A DNA stretch of 64,000 bases from Bacillus sp. BA3 (GTDB taxonomy: Bacteria > Bacillota > Bacilli > Bacillales > DSM-1321): contig PIZR01000002.1 of the NCBI GenBank assembly GCA_002835675.1, positions 1,155,878-1,219,877 on the forward strand, in the 5' to 3' direction. The notes beneath the pieces are model-generated. The model was not told where the DNA came from, did not search any database, and saw nothing but the letters and a program-made list of their open reading frames with translations. A program made the position numbers and the translations under genes. Positions 45,103 to 53,652 of the stretch are shown here, piece after piece (the stretch's first letter is position 1; each line of letters begins with the position of its first letter).

Positions 45103-45300
45103 TCAAAACCCTCCTCTTAAATCTGATGTAGAATCAATGTGTGGTATATTTACCTTTGTAGGTATTAACTGAATTGTAATATCATCTGCGTGGTGGGGTG
45201 TTAGAACTTTCTCCCTCAGCCAGTTTTTCGCCTGGTTTTGACTACTAAACCCTTTGGCTTTCATTAATTTTTCATAGACTAACTTGAAGTCCCCTTCTGA
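45103..45300 (-). pseudogene. detached C-terminal tip of an HNH-type nuclease toxin
   Basis: The minus frame encodes GDFKLVYEKLMKAKGFSSQN, then WLREKVLTPHHADDITIQLI and PTKVNIPHIDSTSDLRGGF and a stop. The LTPHH...IQLIP...IPH.(G/D)SASDLRGG pattern is that of WHH/LHH-type HNH nuclease tips of polymorphic toxins. There is no start or N-terminal delivery domain. It overlaps the end of the upstream ankyrin gene in another frame. Confidence 0.7.
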
Positions 45301-45797
45301 TCAAGTTTCTCCTTTAAATAGTCAGCAATTTCTGTTTGTCCTCTTTCAATGGCAAATGCATAAGCATCCATATCTTTCATATTGTCACCAGAGTATTTTA
45401 TAGATATATCTATATTATTCTCAACTAACAATTTAACAATCTCAAAATGACCACCATAAATTGCAGCAAACAGAGGATTCCTATCCGGTTCACTAGTATC
45501 AATCTCAACATTCTGGTTAATAAGATATTCGACAATATCTAAATGCCCTTTGGTAGCTGCTCTTTCAAGGGCATTTGTAGAAAAAGTTCCACCCTGTGCA
45601 TTAGTATCTATCCCGGCATTAATAAGATATTCTATTATTTCTAAATGCCCATGAGTTGCTGCGATATGTAACCATGTACCAAAGGGAGTTACCCATGTTA
45701 ACATTTCTGGTTCTTTCTCAAGTAAATCTCTTACCGTATCCAATTTGCTACTTTTGATGGCACCTCTAATGTCTTTCGCAATTTGAGTTTTATCCAT
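45279..45797 (-). CDS. ankyrin-repeat immunity-type protein
   Basis: 172 residues with about four ankyrin repeats (for example GHLEIIEYLINAGIDTNAQG). It shares TPFGTWLHxAA, EPxRNPLFxAI and KYSGDxMKDMDA with the proteins at 48561 and 50490. The last of these is directly behind an LXG toxin, so the family probably consists of toxin antidotes. AAAGGAG precedes the ATG. Its 3' end overlaps the toxin tip. Confidence 0.85.
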   Translation of the reverse strand: MDKTQIAKDIRGAIKSSKLDTVRDLLEKEPEMLTWVTPFGTWLHIAATHGHLEIIEYLINAGIDTNAQGGTFSTNALERAATKGHLDIVEYLINQNVEIDTSEPDRNPLFAAIYGGHFEIVKLLVENNIDISIKYSGDNMKDMDAYAFAIERGQTEIADYLKEKLDQKGTSS

Positions 45798-45931
45798 TTA
45801 GTTTCTCCTTTAGGTCTTCTATTATTTCAATAATATCATCTAAGTCTGAATCCGCCTTTAGGGGATATTTCTTCAAATTAAAAAGTTGATAGCACCAACT
45901 TACCTCGGTTTTATCAACTTTCAATTTCCGA

Positions 45932-46468
45932 CTATCTTTTTATTCTTAGTTTAGAAATTAATGCTTCAATACTTTCTGATATAACCTCAAATGAATTCCT
46001 TTCGAAATCCTCTAACTTTACTTTACCGTTCTCATTATCAATTACCACTAACAAACCATTCCCTTCGATACCTAAAGGGATATTTTCTAGTCTATTGTTA
46101 TGATTGCTCTTATACCCTTCTAAGGTCCCTCGGAATGAATCAAACTCGAAGTTTGGTAAAACCGCATCTAATTTAATATAGAAATCATTTAAAAATCCGT
46201 CTAAATTAGCTAACCAATACGAATTAAAATATTCAATAATTGATTTATGGAATCCCACCCCTAAGTTCTCTTCTAACTCCTTTAAGTCATGTGAAGTAGT
46301 TTTTTCTACAGGTTTCCATGTAATATAATCTTCTTCGTCGACTTCACCTTCATAAATTATTGAATTAAGCTCTTCAATAACTGAGGTCTTAAATAAAAAG
46401 TTCATGCCTTCTTCAGCAAGATCATGTCTCATACTGAAGTATTGGCCCATTGATTTCTTAATTGACAA
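45932..46468 (-). CDS. Syd-like (SUKH superfamily) immunity protein
   Basis: 178 residues resembling SecY-interacting Syd, a SUKH relative: LGVGFHKSIIEYFNSYWLAN, then LDAVLPNFEFDSFRGTLEGY and NIPLGIEGNGLLVVIDNENG. In Gram-positive toxin loci, Syd-type proteins act as antidotes rather than Sec partners. The start is TTG behind AAAGGGTG. Confidence 0.8.
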   Translation of the reverse strand: MSIKKSMGQYFSMRHDLAEEGMNFLFKTSVIEELNSIIYEGEVDEEDYITWKPVEKTTSHDLKELEENLGVGFHKSIIEYFNSYWLANLDGFLNDFYIKLDAVLPNFEFDSFRGTLEGYKSNHNNRLENIPLGIEGNGLLVVIDNENGKVKLEDFERNSFEVISESIEALISKLRIKR

Positions 46469-46562
46469 AAAATCACCCTTTTCGTTTTTACTTTATTAAA
46501 CCAATTATAAGACATAAAAAACCTTGAAAAGCTTAAGCCAATCAAGGTTTATAACATTTACA

Positions 46563-47018
46563 TTATATTTTAGGAACGTTAACCACTTCGCCTGGTGATT
46601 TATTAATAAGAATATCAGGAATGTTTGGGTTATTCTTTTTCAACTTATACTTTTGAATTTTAGTTAATTCAGGGGCAAAGGAAATATTCTGAGATTTAAA
46701 TTCAAAGTTTATAAGTTTATTGTGAATCTTATTCAAAAAACATTTCCATTCCTCTAACGAAGAACTTGAAACTTCATCTGAATCTTCTAACATACGATAG
46801 CCATCTGCATAATGAAACATTAGTAAACCGGTTCCTAAATCACAAGCCTCGTTTTCTAAGATAACGCTTGGTACATCAAATCCACTATTCCAATTATAAT
46901 TTGCAGCAAAAAAATGAAGAAATAAAGGGTTATCTATATTCGTTATCTCATTGATTATTATTTCTTTATCTGTATCATAAAGTAGCTGTTCAAGGAAACT
47001 AATATCTTTTTTATCCAC
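46563..47018 (-). CDS. DUF4274-family immunity-type protein
   Basis: About 151 residues with the DUF4274 core LHFFAANYNWNSGFDVPSVI, then NEACDLGTGLLMFHYADGYR. Found in polymorphic-toxin immunity arrays. GTG 47018 has GGGGAG 7 bases upstream, whereas the longer TTG-started frame at 47051 has no ribosome site. It lies 40 bp after the Imm22 gene. Confidence 0.8.
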   Translation of the reverse strand: MDKKDISFLEQLLYDTDKEIIINEITNIDNPLFLHFFAANYNWNSGFDVPSVILENEACDLGTGLLMFHYADGYRMLEDSDEVSSSSLEEWKCFLNKIHNKLINFEFKSQNISFAPELTKIQKYKLKKNNPNIPDILINKSPGEVVNVPKI

Positions 47019-47057
47019 ATAATAACTCCCCATTATTTCAATAATTTTCAAAATCTA

Positions 47058-47432
47058 TTATACATAACTAATAGAAGTGATAAAATCAAACTCACCTATT
47101 GAATTAATTTTATTATCATATTCAAAGTTATAAATTAGAATTACAGCATTATATGACTTTGTTAAATTAAAATGTTTATTAATTTTAGGGATCATAATTT
47201 CTTCATATGAACAGCCTTCTAACATTACTGAAATGTTATTACTATTCTCCTTTAATACTGCTTTTTCAATAAAATCCACGTCAGTTTCATCCATATCAAT
47301 ATTGAAATCTATAAAAAATTTGGAAGGAACAGACTCCCCATCTTCATCATATTTTAAATCCACATATTCTTCTATAGAGTTTTCATTTTTGATATTACCT
47401 AACCATATAGAAACCATTCCTTGTTTTACCAT
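47058..47432 (-). CDS. Imm22-family immunity protein
   Basis: 124 residues matching immunity protein 22: VSIWLGNIKNENSIEEYVDL, then KYDEDGESVPSKFFIDFNID and MLEGCSYEEIMIP. AGGAGC precedes the ATG. The toxin it counteracts is not in the window. Confidence 0.88.
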   Translation of the reverse strand: MVKQGMVSIWLGNIKNENSIEEYVDLKYDEDGESVPSKFFIDFNIDMDETDVDFIEKAVLKENSNNISVMLEGCSYEEIMIPKINKHFNLTKSYNAVILIYNFEYDNKINSIGEFDFITSISYV

Positions 47433-47542
47433 TATAAACGCTCCTAATTTATCTATAGTTAACCCGATTATTAAGTTTAAGGTATGTTATTAAGAAAATC
47501 ATTGAAAGGCTTTTAGCCATCAAGGTTTTCCTCATAATAATT

Positions 47543-47845
47543 CTATTTTGTTTTAACAGTTTCTTTTATTTGTTCAATTACTTGATAGAGCCACTGAAGT
47601 GGTTCTAAACCAAGAGCGGGAAAGTACACACCATCTGCACAAGATTGAATGTATTCATTCTTTTCGATATCTGAATACTCACTTCCAATAAAATCTGTTA
47701 AAAAGACAATAGCAGATTCCAGATACTCTTTACTTTCCTCAGTTAATAATTCTTCCAATTCCTCTTCTGGAGATTCAATATCCTGATGAAAAGTTCCAGC
47801 CAAGAACTGAAAAACTGGTTCTTCTAATTTGTTAGAAGACAACAT
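47543..47845 (-). CDS. CdiI-type contact-dependent inhibition immunity protein
   Basis: 100 residues with [20 protein letters not shown] and an end of the type [20 protein letters not shown], the pattern of a CdiI immunity family. A paralog lies at 49825-50121. The ribosome site is weak (GTGATG). Part of the leftward array. Confidence 0.82.
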   Translation of the reverse strand: MLSSNKLEEPVFQFLAGTFHQDIESPEEELEELLTEESKEYLESAIVFLTDFIGSEYSDIEKNEYIQSCADGVYFPALGLEPLQWLYQVIEQIKETVKTK

Positions 47846-47954
47846 TACATCACAACCTTTAGTATTAATTTGGATAACCAGTTAGAGATGGCATGGGATT
47901 ACATAAAGGCATATTATTTTGGATAGCCCTGTGCTTTATCTAAATCTATAAAAC

Positions 47955-48300
47955 TTAATTCTCTGGTTCTTTGTATCTTTCTGGAATTTTGTTTCTCCAT
48001 ATTAGCATAAGTTCTTTAAATTGTTCAGTTTCTATTTCATTCTCATTTGGCTTATCGAAGATATAAAAGTGATGAAGAACCGTTGTATCTTTTTTTATCA
48101 AGACACTGGTAGCATTCCCTTCTATTTCAAATTCATCCGTATTCACCTTCCATTACTTTGTGAACAATATCAATATACTCATCTATTTCTGTTTCAAATA
48201 TAATATCTTCAATAAAGTCTGAGAAAAGGTTAATTTCTTGTGGTAGGATTATCCTTAGATATCCTAATGGGTTTCTTTTAAATTCATACGAATATTTCAT
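47955..48300 (-). pseudogene. frameshifted small immunity-type gene
   Basis: ATG 48300 behind AAAGGGG opens KYSYEFKRNPLGYLRIILPQ up to ...HKVMEGEYG and a stop at 48133. Removing one G near 48138 would join it to the next frame, DEFEIEGNATSVLIKKDTTV to ERYKEPEN. Together they give about 114 residues. The second half is duplicated in degenerate form at 49683-49797. The protein is not recognised; context suggests an antidote. Confidence 0.6.
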
Positions 48301-48434
48301 ACGCTTTTATCCCCTTTTAGCTCATTTATATATAATGGATATGCCGTTTCTATTGATTCATCTTTATTCAAGTACATTTCTACTTTAATACAAAACATAA
48401 AACCGTTATTGCATGATGGTACATGGTACAACCT
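48297..48434 (-). pseudogene. C-terminal gene fragment
   Basis: The frame reads NNGFMFCIKVEMYLNKDESI, then ETAYPLYINELKGDKSV. Its TGA overlaps the next ATG (ATGA), as in coupled genes. No start codon or ribosome site is found upstream, and a stop lies just before it. Confidence 0.4.
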
Positions 48435-48489
48435 TCATTAGCTTTTAATTTCAGTCAAGCATTATTCATATCGTCCAAAGTATAGAGAA

Positions 48490-48526
48490 CAAAAACACCT
48501 GTTGCCTAAAAGGCAATCAAGTGCTT
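48490..48526 (-). terminator. Rho-independent terminator
   Basis: On the minus strand GCACTTGATTGCC-TTTTA-GGCAACAGGTGTTTTT, just after the second ankyrin gene. A sister copy lies at 50214. Confidence 0.75.
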
Positions 48527-48560
48527 TATGGTTAGCAGGCTTATTCCCTGTAACACTTTT

Positions 48561-49070
48561 CTATTCTTTTTCATCTATCTTCTGCTTTAAATATTCAGCA
48601 ATTCCTGTTTGCCCTCTTTCAATAGCAAATTCATAAGCTCCCATATCTTTCATAGTATCCCCTGTATACTTAACAGTAATATCAATACCATTCTGAACAA
48701 GATACTTTACAATATCAAGGTGCCCACCATAAATCGCTGAGAATAAAGGGTTTCTATTCGGGTCACTAACATCTAATATTGCACCATTATCAAATAAGTA
48801 CTCTACAATACTAATTTCACCTTCACTAGCTGCATGTGCAATAGTCGCCGACTTTGGCACGCCTTCGTTTATGTTAATATCCATACCAGATTCAACTAGA
48901 AATTTCATCATATCCAGTTTACCAGCTCTAGCCGCAACATGTAGCCACGTTCCAAAAGGTGTTACAAAATCAAGCAAACTTTTATCAGTAATAATGATCT
49001 CTTTCGCTAGTTCTATATCACCATTCTTAATTAAATCATAGATTTTTATTGCTTTTTCCTTATTATCCAT
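48561..49070 (-). CDS. ankyrin-repeat immunity-type protein
   Basis: About 169 residues with ankyrin repeats (GKLDMMKFLVESGMDININE, GHLDIVKYLVQNGIDITVKY). The three shared family blocks TPFGTWLH, DPNRNPLFSAIYGGH and KYTGDTMKDMGAYEFAIERG are present. GGAGG precedes ATG 49070. It has its own terminator. A paralog of 45279-45797. Confidence 0.85.
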   Translation of the reverse strand: MDNKEKAIKIYDLIKNGDIELAKEIIITDKSLLDFVTPFGTWLHVAARAGKLDMMKFLVESGMDININEGVPKSATIAHAASEGEISIVEYLFDNGAILDVSDPNRNPLFSAIYGGHLDIVKYLVQNGIDITVKYTGDTMKDMGAYEFAIERGQTGIAEYLKQKIDEKE

Positions 49071-49195
49071 AGAATCCTCCAAAAATATCTTTATTTCATT
49101 GATGCTGCTTCTTCACCTATTAACTTAAGCATTTCAACCAAAAGAAACCTTGAATGGTAAATAGCCATTCAAGGTTCTACTAATTCTAAATACAA

Positions 49196-49408
49196 TTATT
49201 TTTCTTCTTTATAAGCTAAGGCGATCTCTACTACTTCCTCTGGTGATAAATCCTCATCATTCCAAAAAATTAAGTCACTAGGGGCAGGATGAGGAACGTT
49301 GTCTTCTAAAACTTCTATATATTCACTTACTTCTTCATCAGACAGCATAGGATTACATATTTTATTTACCAGTTCAACTAATTCCTCTTTGGATAACTTT
49401 TTACTCAT
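49196..49408 (-). CDS. colicin/pyocin-type (Im) immunity protein
   Basis: 70 residues: ELVELVNKICNPMLSDEEVS, then VLEDNVPHPAPSDLIFWNDE and SPEEVVEIALAYK. The four-helix pattern with the helix III signature HP-x-x-SDLI(Y/F)(Y/W) is that of E-type colicin DNase antidotes. Those bind the HNH nuclease tip of a colicin-like toxin. AAGGGGAGG precedes the ATG. No matching nuclease domain is left next to it. Confidence 0.85.
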   Translation of the reverse strand: MSKKLSKEELVELVNKICNPMLSDEEVSEYIEVLEDNVPHPAPSDLIFWNDEDLSPEEVVEIALAYKEEK

Positions 49409-49682
49409 TTTTTCTGCCTCCCCTTAATTACTGCCCTTTCTTTCCAAAATGATAAGCAGGGTCTAAAATATTTAGAATACCAAATGCTCATGAGATAACC
49501 AGGTACATGGAGGACTCAAGGGAGATATATACGGCTAGAAGAGATTGAACTAGTTGGACAATCGCAATCTTCGCTTTATGTAATGTTTTTGAGCTTTTTC
49601 GTTTAGAGGATATGGGATTACATAAAGTTGTATTATTTTTCTTCCAAAATAAAAGATAGAATCAACTTTTATTTTGGATACC
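49409..49682. other. spacer with possible toxin-gene debris
   Basis: Just upstream of the Im gene a short minus frame ends ILDPAYHFGKKGQ and stop, which could be the last residues of a lost toxin. It is too short to assign. The rest has no recognisable gene. Confidence 0.3.
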
Positions 49683-49797
49683 CCATTACTTTATCTAGAT
49701 CTATAAAACTTAATTCTTAGGTTCTTTGTATCTTTCTGGAATTTTTGTTTCTCCATATTAGCATAAGTTCTTTAAATTGTTCAGTTTCCATTTCATT
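49683..49797 (-). pseudogene. degenerate duplicate of the 47955-48050 gene tail
   Basis: Nearly identical over about 110 bp to 47937-48049, with small indels. Only the tail of the small immunity-type gene is present here. Confidence 0.75.
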
Positions 49798-49824
49798 CTC
49801 ACCAAAAATGTTTTTGTGAACCTG

Positions 49825-50121
49825 TTAATTCTCCCTTTGAATTGCTTTTTCCAGTTTTTGAGCTACATTTTCTAGCCACTGTATCGGAGTTACTCCTAAT
49901 GAAGGGAAATAAAGTTCACAGCACTCTTCTATGAATTCTTCTTTTTCCTCATTTGAAATATTTTTAGCCAAAAAATATTTTATTTCATTGGCAATTAATA
50001 TAATTCTTTTTTCTGATACCGAGTTAACAAATTCTTTTAATTCTTCATCTGGTGATACTATATCTTGATGAAAGTGAGCAGTCAAAAAATTTTCTAATTC
50101 ATCAAAACTTTTACTTTTCAT
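49825..50121 (-). CDS. CdiI-type immunity protein (second copy)
   Basis: 98 residues with LTAHFHQDIVSPDEELKEFV and YFPSLGVTPIQWLENVAQKL, paralogous to 47543-47845 but clearly diverged. AAAGGAG precedes the ATG. It presumably guards against a different toxin variant. Confidence 0.82.
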   Translation of the reverse strand: MKSKSFDELENFLTAHFHQDIVSPDEELKEFVNSVSEKRIILIANEIKYFLAKNISNEEKEEFIEECCELYFPSLGVTPIQWLENVAQKLEKAIQREN

Positions 50122-50213
50122 ATGTATTCTCCTTTATTTGGTGGGAAAACCTGTTAAAATGTAACTACCTTGGCACCGTAAAGAGCTCGGAGTTTTTTTA
50201 ACATAAATGGCGA

Positions 50214-50250
50214 AAAAGCACCGGTCACCTAAAAGGCAACCAAGTGCTTT
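50214..50250 (-). terminator. Rho-independent terminator
   Basis: On the minus strand GCACTTGGTTGCC-TTTTA-GGTGACCGGTGC is followed by TTTTT. Homologous to the hairpin at 48490. Confidence 0.7.
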
Positions 50251-50338
50251 CATCGTGTACCAACTCGCCCGCTTAATTTGGTCAGCTATTGATTTTCCCC
50301 TGTAAGAATACTTCTTAATTTTAAAATATCCCTCATAC

Positions 50339-50489
50339 CTAGTTATCGTTCTTGTTTTCATAAAAAGTATCGTTAAACACCCACATGGTACAACCATCAT
50401 GTGTTCTCAATTCTACATGCTTATTTCCTTATATTCATGTAACTTATCTAAAAAAAACCCCTTGTCCATTTCACTTTCTACAACTGTTA
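50339..50489 (-). pseudogene. frameshifted gene remnant
   Basis: Two overlapping frames read VVESEMDKGFFLDKLHEYKE and then HVELRTHDGCTMWVFNDTFY plus ENKNDN and a stop. One frameshift near 50410 separates them. A related ACATGGTACAACC patch occurs near 48430. Probably the end of a lost immunity gene. Confidence 0.45.
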
Positions 50490-51638
50490 CTATATACCAA
50501 CATTTACCCGATGTATGTCCAATACATCTGAGATCCCTTTCTCACTCATTCTTTTAAGTAGATACTCATGACCTTTTTCCAATGCAAGATTTCTTTCTTC
50601 TTCATAAATAGGAACGAGTGTATAAAAGTGTATGTTCCCCTGTTTAGTAAAAACGTTATCCATCTCGGATTCTTTGGGACGACATACCATTATGCATGAT
50701 AACTTTGTATTTGATGCAAATGGCTGTGGGGGTTCTCCATTCGGAAGAATAACCCCTTCTTCAAGCCATCCATCATAAATATGTGGAATATGAGCCACTT
50801 TCCTTAGCCACCCAAGAGGCCAATAATGGTTTTGGTCTTTCATATTTTCATTCCCCACTATCCAACTTGAAGGCAATTTTAGTAATAACTCTGCATATTT
50901 AAGAACACTTTCTTTGTCTGAGTAGTCCATAGGTTGATCACTCATACCCGTAGTTACGAGAGTAATAAAATCTTTATTTATTGCTGGAGGAATTATGTGA
51001 ATATTGACCGACACTCTACTACCAGGAACAGTTTCACTTATAGTATTTTTGATAGGACCAAAGTATTTAACCACATGCTCTAAAATCACATTATGATGGT
51101 CTTGATCATTATCGTTTGTTTCAGTTACAGTAGTAGACCACCCTTTTTGATTTTCTAAAAACTTAACGATTTCCTCTTGCCCTTGTTCCCTTGCAAAAGT
51201 TAATGCGTCCATATCTTTCTTAGATTCACCACTATATTTAACATCCTTATCTATACCACTTTCAATTAATAGTTTTGCAATTTCAACATGCCCATTACTA
51301 ATTGCACCAAACAATGGGTTTCTTTCTGGCTCGCTTACGTCCATATCAGCTCTACAAGATAATAAATATCTTACTATATCAATATGCCCTGCTGAAGCAG
51401 CTTCGTTCAATGCTCCACCACCGTATACTCCACCTAGTACATTAATATTTGAACCAAGTTCTATTAGTTTTTTAACTATATTTAACTCCCCTCTAGAAGC
51501 TGCGACATGAAGCCACGTACCAAAAGGAGTCATCATATTTAAATGTTCAGCATTAGTGCCGATTAATTCAACTACTTTTTCAATATTGCCTTTTTTTATA
51601 GCCGAACGAATTTCTTTTGCAACTTGTTTATTATCCAT
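50490..51638 (-). CDS. ankyrin-SUFU fusion immunity protein
   Basis: 382 residues. Residues 1-165 are an ankyrin domain with the same TPFGTWLH, EPERNPLF and KYSGESKKDMDA blocks as two array paralogs. Residues from about 180 form a SUFU-type domain (ITLVTTGMSDQPM, LPSSWIVGNENM, YWPLGWLRKVAHIPH). SUFU-type proteins are established antidotes in bacterial toxin loci. It begins 7 bp after the LXG-AHH toxin stop, so it is the probable cognate immunity protein of that toxin. Confidence 0.88.
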   Translation of the reverse strand: MDNKQVAKEIRSAIKKGNIEKVVELIGTNAEHLNMMTPFGTWLHVAASRGELNIVKKLIELGSNINVLGGVYGGGALNEAASAGHIDIVRYLLSCRADMDVSEPERNPLFGAISNGHVEIAKLLIESGIDKDVKYSGESKKDMDALTFAREQGQEEIVKFLENQKGWSTTVTETNDNDQDHHNVILEHVVKYFGPIKNTISETVPGSRVSVNIHIIPPAINKDFITLVTTGMSDQPMDYSDKESVLKYAELLLKLPSSWIVGNENMKDQNHYWPLGWLRKVAHIPHIYDGWLEEGVILPNGEPPQPFASNTKLSCIMVCRPKESEMDNVFTKQGNIHFYTLVPIYEEERNLALEKGHEYLLKRMSEKGISDVLDIHRVNVGI

Positions 51639-51645
51639 CCCTTAA

Positions 51646-53355
51646 CTATTTCCTCCTTTTTGCAATATCACCAAGTTTATTAAGCATTTCCACCATATCA
51701 TCTCTATCTCCATCAGCATCTCTTACTTTTTTAATATTATCAACAACATTCCTAAGTGCTTCAATCCCATGTTGACCTTTAACTCTATTTGGAGCCCAAA
51801 CCAGGTTTTCAAGTCCCAAAATCGGGTCAATGTCATATTCTCTTAATATTTCTTGACCTTCTTTCACTAGTTCCTTTTGAGCTTCCCCATTTCCTTTCTT
51901 AAATACAATATGATGTGCATGTGGATCATACATATCACTTGGCGGATTTCCTATATTCTTTTTCAAATAAGCTCCGTAATTAATTTGATCTACATTAGAA
52001 TTAACCCTACCACTAATCTCAGACTCCACTTTCGCCATCGAAATTAACTGTTCTTTTAATCCAGTACCATTAACCACATTATAAGGTACTCCACCTGCCA
52101 ACGACAGTTGGTTTTTAGGATTGTATGGCAATAGGTTAGGAATGGAGACTAGTTCCTTTGCCTTCGTAACGCCTTTAACTGCAGCCGCTTTTGTAGTCGC
52201 TACACCAGTCTTCGCTACGGCTCCTGCGCCTTTTGTTCCGACTACTGATGTAACGACTGTTCCAAGGGCATAGGATACCCAGTGAGCCCGCGAGTAGGCA
52301 TCGCCATTTACCATATCCCGTTCATATGAGTCGGAGATGGATTTGGATATATATTTATAGGTTTTTATCGGGTGCATGATTGAATTTGCTACGCCTTCAA
52401 CCGTTTCCCCAGGATCTGTGACAAAGTCCCAAACTCCTGTCACGAAGTCTTTACCTACATCATAAAGGCCTACGCCGATTCCTTTTGTACTGTCTGCGGT
52501 TTGCTTGGACGCTTCTAGCTGCATGACATATTGCTGCTGGGTGGGCGCTAAGTTTTCATACCCGATCTGCTTGGCGATTTTGAGGAACTCATCTGGATCT
52601 GTTACATGATCGAGTTGTGCCTTCAAGTCTTTGATCCGGCGATTCTCTGCTTCCTCTTTCTTAACCTTGAGATATTGCGCGGTTTCTTTTTTCCTTACTT
52701 CTAGGTTTTTATAGGCTTCACTATTTTTATAAGCTGCTGCATTAAAATAGAGAGGGGATACTACTCCTCCCCTTGTACTGGATATTTTCAATTGCTCCAT
52801 GAGTGCCGTCACTGCCGCTTGGTCCTCTTCGGATTTAGCATATTCAGTCGTCCACTTATGATCGATTTCGTTTACTTTGTCTATCGTTTGGTTCCGTTTC
52901 CTTTCAGCTTTCTCCATATTTTCAAAGAACGCATCATCGGAAAAAGGCTCTAACTGAATGATATCATCAATTCCAGCCAATATTTTCTTCAGATCATTTT
53001 TCTGGGCTGTGACCATTTCCTTGGAATTTCGGCTGGCGTTCTCCAGCTCTTCCTCTAAAAAAGGAACTGTAACCACGGTTTCACTAAGGTTCGCTTCAAT
53101 TGTATCTCCTGAAATTCCACTTAAAAAGGCAACATGCCGATTGATCAGGCGCAGCCAAGAATCCACGACATCGATCTGTGCTTTGTAAAACCCTTTAATG
53201 GCCTCTGCACCTTGACCCTGCAGCTCATCATCCAAATTAACGATACTCTCAAATCCTTTTTTCAATTCCGTGAGCTGTTCTTTTAGGTCCTTATATTGTC
53301 CGACACGCGTTTGCATGGCAGAAACTAGTGTTTGAGATTCGTAAATCATCGACAT
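51646..53355 (-). CDS. LXG polymorphic toxin with AHH nuclease tip
   Basis: About 569 residues. The N-terminal LXG domain (about 1-200) is all helical and directs export through the Esx/type VII machinery in Firmicutes. A middle segment follows (VTDPGETVEGVANSIMHPIK). The C-terminal AHH domain has DPHAHHIVFKKG, then GLENLVWAPNRVKGQHG, the predicted HNH-fold DNase site. It should kill competing cells of related strains. ATG 53355 follows AAAGGA. The expected small LXG helper genes are not next to it. Confidence 0.9.
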   Translation of the reverse strand: MSMIYESQTLVSAMQTRVGQYKDLKEQLTELKKGFESIVNLDDELQGQGAEAIKGFYKAQIDVVDSWLRLINRHVAFLSGISGDTIEANLSETVVTVPFLEEELENASRNSKEMVTAQKNDLKKILAGIDDIIQLEPFSDDAFFENMEKAERKRNQTIDKVNEIDHKWTTEYAKSEEDQAAVTALMEQLKISSTRGGVVSPLYFNAAAYKNSEAYKNLEVRKKETAQYLKVKKEEAENRRIKDLKAQLDHVTDPDEFLKIAKQIGYENLAPTQQQYVMQLEASKQTADSTKGIGVGLYDVGKDFVTGVWDFVTDPGETVEGVANSIMHPIKTYKYISKSISDSYERDMVNGDAYSRAHWVSYALGTVVTSVVGTKGAGAVAKTGVATTKAAAVKGVTKAKELVSIPNLLPYNPKNQLSLAGGVPYNVVNGTGLKEQLISMAKVESEISGRVNSNVDQINYGAYLKKNIGNPPSDMYDPHAHHIVFKKGNGEAQKELVKEGQEILREYDIDPILGLENLVWAPNRVKGQHGIEALRNVVDNIKKVRDADGDRDDMVEMLNKLGDIAKRRK

Positions 53356-53606
53356 AATGGAAAGTCCTTTCAACTTCTTTTCTTATTCATTTCTATGTAA
53401 TATTTTTATTCACTGTAAAATTATGGACTAAATATATTTTAGAAGAGTTTCTATATTTATTCAAGAAATGAGGGGAATTTTTACTAAACGGATTAATAAT
53501 GAAGGAAATAGTGTTCAGTACAAAGTGGAACTTTGGATTATTAAACAAAAATAGGCTGTCCAGGAGCCAACTAGACGATGGGTGATCACATAGTTAAACC
53601 GGCACG

Positions 53607-53640
53607 TAAAAAAGGGCTATTCCTGAGGAATAGCCCTTTC
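53607..53640 (-). terminator. terminator of the metNIQ-like operon
   Basis: AAAGGGCTATTCC-TGA-GGAATAGCCCTTT, with A/T-rich flanks. It lies 13 bp after the substrate-binding lipoprotein gene. The 53356-53606 spacer has no other feature. Confidence 0.85.
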
Positions 53641-53652
53641 TTTGTATCAAAA

